Below, one piece after another: positions 36,571 to 45,812 of a stretch of DNA of 64,000 nucleotides. The DNA is from Ottowia flava. Lineage in GTDB: Bacteria > Pseudomonadota > Gammaproteobacteria > Burkholderiales > Burkholderiaceae_C. Both the position numbers and the translations under genes were made by a program. Where the stretch lies: positions 62,001 to 126,000 of the forward strand of contig NZ_JBHUEJ010000044.1 in the NCBI RefSeq assembly GCF_042680565.1, given 5' to 3'. Below the pieces are notes generated by a model that was not told the DNA's origin, ran no database searches, and worked only from the letters and a program-made list of their open reading frames with translations. Position 1 is the stretch's first letter; each line of letters starts with the position of its first letter.

Positions 36571-36660
36571 GGCTATTCCGTTGACCCGTAGCGAACGGGC
36601 AGGCCAATTACATCATCTAAAAATGCGATTGCGCCCACGTCAGCTGCTTGCGGCAGCGCG

Positions 36661-36933
36661 CTATTTACATCTGAATTGAACTTCCGCCCCTGCAAAGGAC
36701 GAGAACGGTGTGTACGGTTTCGCCTCGGAACTTTGCACCACCATCTGCTTCCCCTGCTTCGCACAAAAAGCCGACGCTTCTTTGAGGATCTCAACCTTGG
36801 TCGCGTTGCCGTTGTACGCCATGGCGTCTTCCTTCGCGTACACGTATTGCCCGCCACCCAAGTCAACGATTCCTGAGTTGGTTGCGCACCCCACCACCAT
36901 CAAAGACAAGATTGTTAGCCCGGTAATACGCAT
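36661..36933 (-). CDS. small lipoprotein
   Basis: The 90-residue product has a lipoprotein signal (MRITGLTILSLMVVGCATNSG, lipobox VVGC) and a short beta-rich mature part with two further cysteines (FCAKQGKQM and VQFRCK). It is probably anchored in the outer membrane. Base composition is more AT-rich than that of its neighbours, which suggests recent transfer. No family is recognised with certainty. Confidence 0.75.
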   Translation of the reverse strand: MRITGLTILSLMVVGCATNSGIVDLGGGQYVYAKEDAMAYNGNATKVEILKEASAFCAKQGKQMVVQSSEAKPYTPFSSFAGAEVQFRCK

Positions 36934-37035
36934 TCTGTTCTCCGATTGATTTGGAAGAAACTGAATGCTATCGTGTTACTTTTACCCGACGCAAGTCTCT
37001 AGCGACATGCAGGACTTAGGCGCGACTGGCTCAAA

Positions 37036-37875
37036 CTATTCCAGCGGCACCGTCAGCCGCGCCAGCGCCTCGCGCGTGTCCGGCCGCACGCCGCGCCACC
37101 ACGCAAAGGCCTCGGCGGCCTGTTCGACCAGCATGCCCACGCCATCGGCCACGCGCGTCACACCGGCGGCCTGGGCAGCGCGCAGGAAAGGCGTCAGGCC
37201 CTTGCCGTAGACCATGTCGTAGGCCAGCGCGCCGGGCGCGAAGGCGCTGGCGGGCACGGGCGGGGCGTCGCCGCTGAGGCTGGCGGAGGTGGCGTTGATC
37301 ACCACGTCAAACGGCGCGGCGCCGGGCAGCGCGTCAAAGCCGCCGCCGCGCAGAACGCAGGCCCCGGCGTGCGGCGCCAGTTCCTCGGCCAGCGCACGCG
37401 CCTTGTCGGCCGTGCGGTTGGCGACCAGGATCTCGGCCGCGCCGGCCAGCGCCAGCGGGCGCAGTGCGCCGCGGGTGGCGCCGCCCGCGCCCAGTACCAG
37501 CACGCGCCGCCCGGCCAGCGCCGCGCCCAGGTTGTGTGTGATGTCGCGCACCAGGCCGATGCCGTCGAAGTTGCGCGCTTCGATGCGGCCGCCGTCAAAA
37601 CGCAGCGCGTTGGCGGCACCGGCCAGGCGCGCGTCTTCGCTGGCCTCGTCCGCCGCGGCCAACGCCTGCACCTTGAAGGGCAGCGTCACGTTCAGCCCGC
37701 GCCCGCCGCTGGCGCGAAAGTCGGCCAGCGCGCGCGCAAAGCCGCCTTCGTCGGCACCGCCATCGATCAGCCCATAGGTCATGTCCTGCCCCGTCGCCTG
37801 GGCGAACAGGCCGTGGATCAGGGGCGATTTGCTGTGGGCGATGGGGTGGCCGATGACGGCGTAACGGTCGGGCAT
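37036..37875 (-). CDS. aroE: shikimate dehydrogenase
   Basis: The 279-residue enzyme has YAVIGHPIAHSKSPLIH (shikimate binding), LNVTLPFK with the catalytic lysine, VLVLGAGGATRG and NRTADKA (NADP binding), and AYDMVYGKGLTPFL. It reduces dehydroshikimate with NADPH. The start at 37875 removes a low-complexity extension. It belongs to the same pathway as aroQ nearby. Confidence 0.95.
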   Translation of the reverse strand: MPDRYAVIGHPIAHSKSPLIHGLFAQATGQDMTYGLIDGGADEGGFARALADFRASGGRGLNVTLPFKVQALAAADEASEDARLAGAANALRFDGGRIEARNFDGIGLVRDITHNLGAALAGRRVLVLGAGGATRGALRPLALAGAAEILVANRTADKARALAEELAPHAGACVLRGGGFDALPGAAPFDVVINATSASLSGDAPPVPASAFAPGALAYDMVYGKGLTPFLRAAQAAGVTRVADGVGMLVEQAAEAFAWWRGVRPDTREALARLTVPLE

Positions 37876-38002
37876 GGGCGGTTGGGGTTCTGGCGGGAAA
37901 GCTGGCGCAGTGTAGAACGGCGCTGCGCAGGGCACCGCAGGCGCGCCCGCGGACGCGCTCGCTCTGGGGGCCTCGCGCGAACCGGGCCAGCACGCCACGC
38001 AC

Positions 38003-38068
38003 TGATTTCAAGAGGAATTGGCCTTCAGCCCTACAACCACCTGCGCAACCAGCTCCTGTTTTTGAAGC
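38003..38068 (-). repeat. dispersed 60-bp repeat, copy 6 (good match)
   Basis: On the minus strand: TTCAAAAACAGGAGCTGGTT, GCGCAGGTGGTTGTAGGGCT, GAAGGCCAATTCCTCTTG. It is the subtype also found inside the MFS gene (62664-62721) and lies between aroE and the FAD oxidase gene. Confidence 0.8.
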
Positions 38069-38163
38069 ATTCTTGCCCACCTTGCTGACGCCACCCACCC
38101 AGCGCGCCGCCGCGCCCAACGCCGTAAACTGAGGCCATCTCCCACGCCCACAGGATCTGCGCC

Positions 38164-39591
38164 ATGAACGCCCCGACCGAACTCGCCCACGTCGCCCCTG
38201 AGATCAAGCCGCGCGAGGTGCCGGCTGCGCTGACCGACGCGCTCAAAGCCCGCTTTGGCGCCCAGTTTTCCGAAGCCATGGTCGTGCGCGTGCAGCACGG
38301 GCGTGACGAATCCGCCTTTACCACCGTGCCGCCGCCCGCCGCCGTGGTGTTTGCCGAAAGCACGGCCGACGTGCAAGACGCCATCCAACTGTGCGCGCAG
38401 TACAAGGCGCCGGTGATCCCCTACGGCGTCGGCTCGTCGCTGGAAGGGCACCTGCTGGCGGTGCAAGGCGGCATCAGCCTGGACGTCAGCCGCATGAACA
38501 AGGTGCTGAGCGTCAACGCCGAAGACCTCACCGTCACCGTGCAGCCCGGCGTCACCCGCAAGCAGCTGAACGAAGAAGTCAAAAGCACTGGCCTGTTCTT
38601 CCCCATCGACCCGGGTGCCGACGCGTCCATCGGCGGCATGAGCGCCACCCGCGCCAGTGGCACCAACGCCGTGCGCTACGGCACCATGCGTGAAAACGTG
38701 CTGGCGCTGGAAGTCGTTACCCCGAAGGGCGAAGTCATCCGCACCGGCACCCGCGCCAAGAAAAGCAGCGCCGGCTATGACCTGACGCGCCTGTTCGTCG
38801 GCAGCGAAGGCACGCTGGGCGTGATCACCGAAGTGACCGTCAAGCTCTACCCGCTGCCCGAGGCCGTGTCCGCCGCCATCTGCAGCTTCCCCACCATTGC
38901 CGACGCGGTCAACACCGTCATCCAGATCATCCAGCTGGGCGTGCCCATCGCCCGCGTCGAGCTGCTGGACGCCGGCAGCGTGCGCCTGGTCAACCAGCAC
39001 AGCAAACTGAGCCTGCGTGAAGCGCACATGCTGCTGATGGAATTCCACGGCTCGCCCGCCAGCGTGAAAGAGCAGGCCGAAACCGTGCAGGACATCGCAA
39101 GCGAACACCACGGCGCCGACTTCGAATGGGCCGACACGCCCGAAGAGCGCACGCGCCTGTGGACCGCGCGGCACAACGCCTACTTCGCCGCCGTGCAAAG
39201 CCGCCCCGGCTGCCGCTGCATCACCACCGACGTGTGCGTGCCCATCTCGCGCCTGTCCGACGCCCTGCTGGACACCGTGGCCGAAGCCGACGCCAGCGGC
39301 ATCCCCTACTTTCTGGTCGGCCACGTCGGCGACGGCAACTTCCACATGGGCTATTTGATCGACCCCGACGACGCCGCCGAACGCGACCGCGCCGAAGCCC
39401 TGAACCACCAGGTCGTCCAACGCGCCCTGAAGCTGGGCGGCACCTGCTCAGGCGAACACGGCGTCGGCCTGCACAAGATGGGCTTTCTGGTCGAAGAGAC
39501 CGGCGCGGGGGCCATCGCGATGATGCGCAGCATCAAGCAGGCGCTGGACCCGGACAACATCATGAATCCGGGGAAGGTGTTTGCGGGGTGA
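38164..39591 (+). CDS. FAD-linked oxidase, GlcD/D-lactate dehydrogenase type
   Basis: The 475-residue flavoprotein has the PCMH FAD-binding domain (PYGVGSSLEGHLL, PGADASIGGMSATRASGTNAVRYG) and the C-terminal domain ending CSGEHGVGLHKMGFL, typical of D-lactate dehydrogenase (cytochrome) and glycolate oxidase GlcD. It oxidises a 2-hydroxy acid and passes electrons to the respiratory chain. No GlcE or GlcF is adjacent, so the single-subunit D-lactate dehydrogenase type is more likely. Confidence 0.9.
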   Translation: MNAPTELAHVAPEIKPREVPAALTDALKARFGAQFSEAMVVRVQHGRDESAFTTVPPPAAVVFAESTADVQDAIQLCAQYKAPVIPYGVGSSLEGHLLAVQGGISLDVSRMNKVLSVNAEDLTVTVQPGVTRKQLNEEVKSTGLFFPIDPGADASIGGMSATRASGTNAVRYGTMRENVLALEVVTPKGEVIRTGTRAKKSSAGYDLTRLFVGSEGTLGVITEVTVKLYPLPEAVSAAICSFPTIADAVNTVIQIIQLGVPIARVELLDAGSVRLVNQHSKLSLREAHMLLMEFHGSPASVKEQAETVQDIASEHHGADFEWADTPEERTRLWTARHNAYFAAVQSRPGCRCITTDVCVPISRLSDALLDTVAEADASGIPYFLVGHVGDGNFHMGYLIDPDDAAERDRAEALNHQVVQRALKLGGTCSGEHGVGLHKMGFLVEETGAGAIAMMRSIKQALDPDNIMNPGKVFAG

Positions 39592-39747
39592 GGCTCCCAA
39601 TTCGATCAAATAAACGTTTGCACGAGTTGAAGAAGGATTGCAGAAGGCATCGTGAAAATCACTTTTCACGCCCCTTCAGTTTTGTGAAACGCGCAACTTT
39701 TTCAGCTTCAACGCATCAGATTTATTGTTGTCGCATCCGCTAGGATA

Positions 39748-40950
39748 ATGCTGCCATCTACACTCGAGCCGATCCGGGAGAAGGCCCGAATTGCCTTGAT
39801 TGATGTTCAACCCGCAGGAAAGCCCCGCTCCAATGAGAGCAAGGCGCTCATGCTCTCCTCACGAACAAATGGCGGCCAAAGCTTGCCTGAGTACTATCTT
39901 GTCTATTTTTTACTAGTCGACCTTCTTGGCTATGAAAATATCGGTCAATGGGAAAAGGTTGCCTGGATAATTCCCGTACGCTACCGGGGCCGTCTTTACT
40001 CGATAGAGCATCGAAAATTTGGCGTCGGAATCTTCGCTCCAAACCATGACCCCGCAGCTAGCAGGAGCGTGACGCCCTCTCCAGAAGACGAGTCGGATGC
40101 TAGCGAGATCGCCACCGCGATTAACAATGCCATCTCTATCGCAGCACCGTACTTTGAATGGCGCGCTGAACAGGCAGCGTTAACGTCAAGTCTCAACGTT
40201 GTAAATAAAAACGAAAACCTTTTTGCTCGCTACTGCTTTTTTCGAGACAAGTATCTGGATCTAACAGTCGAGGCGGAGCAATGCAAAGCCGAATGGTACG
40301 TCCAAAAGACTGACCTATCAGACGGTACCTCATTTACCACATGGAGCAATCAATCCCGTCAACTTCGTGAACAAGCGAAATGGTACGCCCAAGCCGCAAT
40401 CGAGGCATTTTTTGGTTGGACCGAGCACGCCTTTATCCACCTCGCGATAATTCAGGATCGCATAAAAACCGGGGCAGATGTTGGTGCTCTGGCCGCAGCA
40501 GATTGGAAAAGCAAATTCAAGTCAGCACTCGATTTAGCAGATCACGAAACCAAGAATCACTACGACGCCCTTCTCGATTTACGTGCGCAAGTCAGAAATT
40601 TTATAGCTCATGGAGATTTTGGGAAACAGGGCGAGGCCTTTAGATTTCACTCTGGCGCCGGTGCAGTACCTGTTCTTTTGACACGCGGACAGCGAAACCG
40701 GTTCAGCCTTACGGGGAAGCCCGCATTCGAAGAGTCTAGCGCCATGGAATTGCTTGAGAGGTTTTTAGCTCATCTTTGGTCAGGCTCGAGAACGCCAGCA
40801 AAAATATATATTTTCAGTCACTTGCCATCGATTCTTACGCATACGATGGACGGCACATATTCGCGTGCCATGGCCTCTGAGCAGACAATGAATGACCTCG
40901 TGAAACATATGCATCATCAGTTTGACAGGGCGGCCAACATGGATTGGTGA
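39748..40950 (+). CDS. AT-rich orphan protein with HEPN-like motif
   Basis: The 400-residue protein has no recognised overall family. Near the C-terminal third an alpha-helical region contains LRAQVRNFIAHGDFG, in which R283-N284-x3-H288 fits the Rx4-6H motif of HEPN domains (often RNases in toxin and defence systems). The gene is clearly more AT-rich than its neighbours and uses codons such as AAA, ATA and TTT freely, so it is probably acquired. No antitoxin or nuclease partner is adjacent. No signal peptide is seen. Whether the HEPN motif is catalytic is unknown. Confidence 0.7.
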   Translation: MLPSTLEPIREKARIALIDVQPAGKPRSNESKALMLSSRTNGGQSLPEYYLVYFLLVDLLGYENIGQWEKVAWIIPVRYRGRLYSIEHRKFGVGIFAPNHDPAASRSVTPSPEDESDASEIATAINNAISIAAPYFEWRAEQAALTSSLNVVNKNENLFARYCFFRDKYLDLTVEAEQCKAEWYVQKTDLSDGTSFTTWSNQSRQLREQAKWYAQAAIEAFFGWTEHAFIHLAIIQDRIKTGADVGALAAADWKSKFKSALDLADHETKNHYDALLDLRAQVRNFIAHGDFGKQGEAFRFHSGAGAVPVLLTRGQRNRFSLTGKPAFEESSAMELLERFLAHLWSGSRTPAKIYIFSHLPSILTHTMDGTYSRAMASEQTMNDLVKHMHHQFDRAANMDW

Positions 40951-40977
40951 TTGTGCAACTCCAACACAGATTCATTC

Positions 40978-41403
40978 ATGAGACCCTTCACCGACCCAGC
41001 AGTGGCTGCGCACTTCGACGCGTACCCGCCTGCAGTACGCAAGAAGTTGCTGGCCTTGCGAGAGCTCATCTTCACCGCAGCCGAGCAGTTGAAAGAAGTG
41101 GGTCCGCTGCAGGAAACACTGAAGTGGGGAGAGCCGGCGTACGTCACCGCGCAGACCAAGAGCGGCAGCACCGTGCGCATCGATTGGAAGGCCAAGTCGC
41201 CTGAGCGCTACGCCATGTACTTCCATTGCCAGACCGGGTTGGTGGATACCTTCAGGACCTTGTTCCCGCGTGACTTCAAGTTCGAGGGGAACCGCGCACT
41301 GGTTTTCGACCTGTCGGACAAAGTGCCCACCGATGCCTTGGCGTTTTGCATCCAGGCTGCGCTGACCTACCACTCAAGGAAAAAGCGCGCGCTGGGGCGG
41401 TGA
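40978..41403 (+). CDS. DUF1801 domain-containing protein
   Basis: The 141-residue protein has the DUF1801 pattern (DAYPPAVRKKLLALRELIFTAAEQL, LKWGEPAYVT, YFHCQTGLVDTFRTLFP). The family is small, cytoplasmic and of unknown function, related to YdhG. The ATG at 40978 is preferred to a TTG 27 bp upstream because homology starts there. It follows the orphan gene by 27 bp, but its base composition is normal, so it is probably not part of the acquired piece. Confidence 0.85.
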   Translation: MRPFTDPAVAAHFDAYPPAVRKKLLALRELIFTAAEQLKEVGPLQETLKWGEPAYVTAQTKSGSTVRIDWKAKSPERYAMYFHCQTGLVDTFRTLFPRDFKFEGNRALVFDLSDKVPTDALAFCIQAALTYHSRKKRALGR

Positions 41404-41537
41404 TTCGCGGCGGCCGTCAGGCCTCGTTTCCAGTGACCTACATGACCTGTCGGGCTGCTGCCCGCCTACAATCCCCCTCCTGCGCACCCCGCGCCCCATG
41501 GGTTCCCTCACCCCCATTCATCAAAAAGGTCTCCCTC

Positions 41538-42212
41538 ATGTCGTCCCCTTTGGCGGCGCCGTCGCGCGTACCGCTCTTTCTCTCGCTGCTGGTGGCGTTC
41601 CATATCGCCATCGTCATTGCCAGCAACTACCTGGTGCAACTGCCGATCACGCTGCTGGGCTTTCACAGCACGTGGGGGGCGTTCAGCTTTCCGTTCATCT
41701 TTTTGGCGACCGATCTGACGGTGCGGCTGGTGGGCAAGACGCCTGCGCGGCGGGTGATTGCGTGGGCGATGGTGCCGGCGCTGGTGGCGTCGTACGTCGT
41801 GGGCGTGCTGTTTCACGACGGGTATTTCAACGGCTGGGGCGCTCTGGGCGATTTCAACAACTTCGTGTTCCGCATCGCGTTTGCCAGCTTTGCGGCGTAC
41901 GCGCTGGGGCAGCTGCTGGACATCCAAGTGTTCGACCGCATGCGGCAGGCCAGCCGCGCGTGGTGGCTGGCGCCGGCGGCGGCGTCGGTGGTGGGGCAGG
42001 CGCTGGACACGGTGGCGTTTTTCAGCATCGCGTTCTGGCGCAGCAGCGACGCCTTCATGGCTGCCCATTGGGTCGAAATTGCCTGGGTGGACTACGTGAT
42101 CAAGCTGCTGGTGAGCCTGCTGCTGTTCGTGCCCGCGTACGGCGTGGCGCTGGCGGCGATTGTCCGGGTGATGAAGGACGGGCGCGCGCCGCAGGTGGGG
42201 ACGGCGGCGTAG
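41538..42212 (+). CDS. queuosine precursor transporter YhhQ-like
   Basis: The 224-residue membrane protein has about six segments and the vitamin-uptake-like fold of YhhQ (ECF-type S component relative): GFHSTWGAFSFPFIFLATDLTVRLVGKTPAR and ASVVGQALDTVAFFSIAFW are family landmarks. YhhQ imports 7-cyano-7-deazaguanine or related bases for tRNA queuosine. I looked for a preQ1 riboswitch upstream and saw none. Start is chosen at 41538 where the first membrane segment begins soon after. Confidence 0.88.
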   Translation: MSSPLAAPSRVPLFLSLLVAFHIAIVIASNYLVQLPITLLGFHSTWGAFSFPFIFLATDLTVRLVGKTPARRVIAWAMVPALVASYVVGVLFHDGYFNGWGALGDFNNFVFRIAFASFAAYALGQLLDIQVFDRMRQASRAWWLAPAAASVVGQALDTVAFFSIAFWRSSDAFMAAHWVEIAWVDYVIKLLVSLLLFVPAYGVALAAIVRVMKDGRAPQVGTAA

Positions 42213-42515
42213 GCGGCTGTGCGCTGGGGTTCAGCAGCAGACGGGCCAGGCGCCCGGTCGGGCGCGGCGCGGGGCAAGTGAATTTGCTATCAAAGCAGAA
42301 GCTTGCTGCGCAATCTGCTCTTGGGCCAGAGGCCGATTTGACCAAGAAACCCGTCTTCTAAACACAGCGCTGCCGCGCAAGCGTTGGCCGCGCCAAGCAG
42401 CCGCCCACAGCGTCCCGCACTACACCTGCAAACGCCCCCGCAGGCGCCTGATCTGCCCAAAAGGGCATGTCCGAAAACGGCGAGTATCTGCCCGCCGCGC
42501 CACTACCATGGCGCC
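42213..42515. other. 303-bp gap with one repeat
   Basis: No gene was seen. The gap holds a dispersed repeat at 42279-42348; the rest shows no open frame with gene-like composition. Confidence 0.6.
42279..42348 (+). repeat. dispersed 60-bp repeat, copy 7
   Basis: TGCTATCAAAGCAGAAGCTT and GCGCAATCTGCTCTTGGGCC then AGAGGCCGATTTG match the family in forward orientation, with a short insertion. Confidence 0.65.
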
Positions 42516-44045
42516 ATGGACCAGCCGCTTTCCGCCGCCCAAGCCGACGCCTGCTACCGCGCGCTGCAGACGCACGACGCGCGTTTTGACGGGCGCTTTT
42601 TCACCGGGGTGACGTCGACCGGCGTGTACTGCCGCCCGGTGTGCCGCGTGCGCACACCGCTGCGGCAGAACTGCCGCTTTTTTGACTTCGCCGCGCAGGC
42701 CGAGGCGGCCGGCTTTCGCCCCTGCCTGCGCTGTCGGCCCGAGCTGGCGCCGCAGGCGCAGGCCTGGTCGATCCAGGACGCCAGCGCCACGCTGGCGCAA
42801 CAGGCCGCTCGCCTGCTGGACAACCCCGAGGCATTTACCGGCGCCGTCAGCGTGCAGACGCTGGCCGACCGCCTGGGCGTGAGCGACCGGCACCTGCGCC
42901 GCATTTTTGAGGCGCGCTTTGGCGTCACGCCGCTGCAGTACTTGCAAACGCGCCGCCTGCTGACGGCCAAGCAGCTGCTGACCGACACCGATTTGCCGGT
43001 GACGCAGGTCGGCCTGATGAGCGGCTTTGCCAGCCTGCGCCGCTTCAACGCGGCGTTTGCGCAGCACTACGGCATGGCGCCCAGCGCGCTGCGGCGCGAC
43101 GGGGCCGAACGCCGCACCCGCCAGACAAGCGCCACCGGCCCCGTCACGCGCCTGGGTTACCGCCCGCCGTACGACGAAGGGGCGATGCTGCGGTTTCTGG
43201 CGCAGCGCGCGGTGCCGGGCATGGAATGGGTCGACGTGGCGGCGATGCGCGTGGGCCGCAGCCTGTCGCTGCGCGGCGCCGACGGGCAGTGGCGCCACGG
43301 CTGGCTGAGCTTTGCCTTTGAGCCCGAGCGCCACCGCGTCAGCCTGCAGGTGGGCGACACGCTGCGCGCCGTGCTGCCAGCGCTGATCCACCGCGTGCGC
43401 GCCTGGCTGGACCTGGACGCAGACCCGGTCGCCATCAACGCCGTGCTGCACGCGCACTTCCCGGACGGCGACGGCCTGCGCGTGCCGGGCGGGCTGGACG
43501 GGTTTGAACTGGCGGTGCGCGCCGTGCTGGGTCAGCAGGTCAGCGTGGCGGCGGCGCGCACTTTTGCGACGCGGCTGGTGACGCACTTTGGCGCGTCGGT
43601 CGACACGCCGTGGCCGGAGGTGACGCGCGCCTTCCCCACGCCCGCCGCGCTGGCGCAGGCCGACGGGGATGCGCTGGGGGCCTTGGGCATCGTGCGCCAG
43701 CGGCAGGCCGCCATTACCGCGCTGGCGCGGGCGGTGGAGGCCGGCCAGCTGAACCTGCAACCCGGCGCCGACGTGCCCAGCACCCTGGCCGCGCTGCAAG
43801 CGCTGCCGGGCATCGGCGCGTGGACGGCGCACTACATCGCCCTGCGCGCGCTGCGCTGGGCGGATGCCTTCCCGGCCGGCGACGTGGCCTTGCACAACGC
43901 GCTGGGCGTGCGCGGCGAACGCCAGCCCGCGCGCGCGGCCGAAGCCGCATCGCAAGCCTGGCGCCCCTGGCGCGCCTACGCCATGATCCGCGCCTGGACG
44001 GCGGGCACCACGGCGCTCACCCCACCCGAGAAAGCGTCCCCATGA
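42516..44045 (+). CDS. Ada-type regulatory domain fused to AlkA DNA glycosylase
   Basis: The 509-residue protein joins three parts: an Ada zinc domain with C39, C43, C70 and C73 (methyl-phosphotriester acceptor C39), an AraC-type helix-turn-helix (about 95-195), and a 3-methyladenine glycosylase AlkA domain with the HhH motif LQALPGIGAWTAHY and catalytic Asp456. It both senses alkylation and removes alkylated bases. Such Ada-AlkA fusions occur in several proteobacteria and actinobacteria. The gene overlaps ogt by ATGA, forming an alkylation-repair operon. Confidence 0.9.
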   Translation: MDQPLSAAQADACYRALQTHDARFDGRFFTGVTSTGVYCRPVCRVRTPLRQNCRFFDFAAQAEAAGFRPCLRCRPELAPQAQAWSIQDASATLAQQAARLLDNPEAFTGAVSVQTLADRLGVSDRHLRRIFEARFGVTPLQYLQTRRLLTAKQLLTDTDLPVTQVGLMSGFASLRRFNAAFAQHYGMAPSALRRDGAERRTRQTSATGPVTRLGYRPPYDEGAMLRFLAQRAVPGMEWVDVAAMRVGRSLSLRGADGQWRHGWLSFAFEPERHRVSLQVGDTLRAVLPALIHRVRAWLDLDADPVAINAVLHAHFPDGDGLRVPGGLDGFELAVRAVLGQQVSVAAARTFATRLVTHFGASVDTPWPEVTRAFPTPAALAQADGDALGALGIVRQRQAAITALARAVEAGQLNLQPGADVPSTLAALQALPGIGAWTAHYIALRALRWADAFPAGDVALHNALGVRGERQPARAAEAASQAWRPWRAYAMIRAWTAGTTALTPPEKASP

Positions 44046-44563
44046 AATTCCCCACCACCACCGTGCAGACGCGCTGGGCCAGCCCGCTGGGGCCGATGAT
44101 CCTGGCCGCGTCGCCGGCCGGCCTGGTCGGCACCTGGTTCGACGGCCAGCGCCATTTGCCCGACGCGTCGGCCTGGCCCGTGCAAGACGACCACCCGCTG
44201 CTGCGCGACACGGCGGCGCAGCTGGGGGCGTACTTTGCCGGCACGCGCGACACGTTTGACGTGCCGCTGGACCTGGGCAGCGGCACGCCGTTTCAGCAAG
44301 CGGTGTGGCAGGCGCTGCTGCGCATCCCGCGCGGGCAAACGCTGACGTATGGGCGCATCGCGCGCGACCTGCAGCGGCCCGACGCCATGCGCGCCGTGGG
44401 CGCGGCCGTGGGCCGCAACCCGGTCAGCGTCATCGTGCCCTGCCACCGCGTGCTGGGCGCCAGCGGCGCGCTGACCGGCTACGCCGGCGGGCTGGACCGC
44501 AAGCGCCACCTGCTGGCGCTGGAAGGCGCGGACGTGGCCGCTGCCACGGCCAAACTGTTCTGA
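44042..44563 (+). CDS. ogt: methylated-DNA--protein-cysteine S-methyltransferase
   Basis: The 173-residue protein has IVPCHRVLGA with acceptor C134, and GTPFQQAVWQALLRIPRGQTLTYG as the DNA-binding helix-turn-helix. It directly removes methyl from O6-methylguanine in a suicide reaction. It overlaps the Ada-AlkA gene by 4 bp and probably is induced by it. Confidence 0.95.
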   Translation: MKFPTTTVQTRWASPLGPMILAASPAGLVGTWFDGQRHLPDASAWPVQDDHPLLRDTAAQLGAYFAGTRDTFDVPLDLGSGTPFQQAVWQALLRIPRGQTLTYGRIARDLQRPDAMRAVGAAVGRNPVSVIVPCHRVLGASGALTGYAGGLDRKRHLLALEGADVAAATAKLF

Positions 44564-44568
44564 ACGCG

Positions 44569-45522
44569 ATGGCCATGACCGGCGCATCCGCCACAGCTGC
44601 TGCCACCGAGGCCACGCCGCCCTGGTTGGGCGAGTTCGTCCTGTTGGCCGCGGTGTGGGGCGCGTCCTTCTTGTTCATGCGCGTGCTCGGTGCCGAGGTG
44701 GGCGCCATCCCGACGGCCGGGGCGCGCGTGGCGCTGGCGGCGCTTAGCTTGTTGCCGCTGATGTGGCTGCGCAAGCTGTGGGGCGTGTCGCGCCAGCACT
44801 GGCGCGGCATGCTGGTGGTGGGCCTGCTGAATTCGGCGCTGCCGTTCGCGCTGTACGCGTGGGCGGTGCAGTCGATCAACACCGGGCTGGCGGCGATTTT
44901 GAATGCCAGCTCGCCCCTGTTCGGCGCCATGGTGGCGCGCTGGTGGGTGGGTGAGCGGCTGACGGCCACGCGCATCGCCGGCCTGGCGCTGGGCATGGCG
45001 GGCGTGGTGGCGCTGGCCGGTGGGCAGGCCGAATTCAAACCCGGCGGCACCGGCTGGGCCGTGCTGGCCTGCCTGGGCGCGTCGCTCAGCTACGGCGTGG
45101 CCGCCTGCTACACGCGCGAAAAGCTGCCCGGCGTGCCCCCGCTGGCGATTGCCACCAGCAGCCAGATTGCCGCAGCCCTGCTGCTGGCCGTGCCCACGGC
45201 CGTGCTGTGGCCGTCGCACCCGCTCAGCGCCCATGCCTGGGGCGCGCTGGTCGGCGCGGCGGTGCTGTGCACCGCGCTGGCCTACGTGCTGTACTTCCGG
45301 CTGATTGCGCGGGCGGGGCCGGCGCGGGCGATCGCCGTCACCTTCTTGTCTCCGGTGTTTGCGGTGGGTTATGGCGCGCTGCTGCTCAGCGAACCGATCA
45401 CGCCGCGCATGCTGCTATGTGGCGCGGTGATCGTGCTGGGCACGGCGCTGGCGACGGGCTTGGTGGGTGCGCGGCGGCGGCGTGAAGATGAACGGGTCGC
45501 CAGGAGCAAGGCGAACGGGTAA
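44569..45522 (+). CDS. EamA/DMT family transporter
   Basis: The 317-residue protein has ten hydrophobic segments in two EamA halves (LLAAVWGASFLFMRVLGAEVGAIP at the start; AVTFLSPVFAVGYGALLLSEPIT near the end). DMT proteins usually export amino acids or metabolites. It begins 5 bp after ogt, so it is probably cotranscribed with the repair genes although a functional link is not evident. Confidence 0.88.
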   Translation: MAMTGASATAAATEATPPWLGEFVLLAAVWGASFLFMRVLGAEVGAIPTAGARVALAALSLLPLMWLRKLWGVSRQHWRGMLVVGLLNSALPFALYAWAVQSINTGLAAILNASSPLFGAMVARWWVGERLTATRIAGLALGMAGVVALAGGQAEFKPGGTGWAVLACLGASLSYGVAACYTREKLPGVPPLAIATSSQIAAALLLAVPTAVLWPSHPLSAHAWGALVGAAVLCTALAYVLYFRLIARAGPARAIAVTFLSPVFAVGYGALLLSEPITPRMLLCGAVIVLGTALATGLVGARRRREDERVARSKANG

Positions 45523-45745
45523 CGGGACCGCACAGACGGATCAGCCGTTCGTCCGCCCCTGACCGTGACCGCCAACGCATCCTGCGCCCGGTCCGCCTCC
45601 AGCCGTCACTCCAGAGCGCAGAACCGGGCGCCGTGCGCTGCCACGACCACCGCGTCGTCAGCCAAAGGATAGGGGCAAAACCAGCGCTTGCCTATCCACC
45701 AAATGACCGATGCCAAAAGTCATGGCAACGCCATAGATAGGCAAC

Positions 45746-45800
45746 GAAAAAACCGCGCAAGCCCTACAAGGACTTGCGCGGCCAGCTATGAAAATAGAAG
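45746..45800 (-). terminator. terminator built from a dispersed repeat (copy 8)
   Basis: On the minus strand a perfect 9-bp stem (CCGCGCAAG and CTTGCGCGG, 11-nt loop, 45753-45781) is followed by TTTTTTC. The same stretch begins TAGCTGG and contains TAGGGCTTGCGC, so it is a member of the 60-bp repeat family placed 13-60 bp after the repeat-protein gene. Confidence 0.82.
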
Positions 45801-45812
45801 TATCTGATGCGA

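Noticed and set aside
41404..41537. preQ1 riboswitch before the YhhQ-like gene
   Set aside because: No short hairpin followed by an A-rich tail of the preQ1-I type is present.
45660..45700. GGATAGG/CCTATCC inverted repeat as insertion-sequence end
   Set aside because: Arms are only 7 bp and no transposase or matching end is nearby; it may be a degenerate piece of the dispersed repeat.
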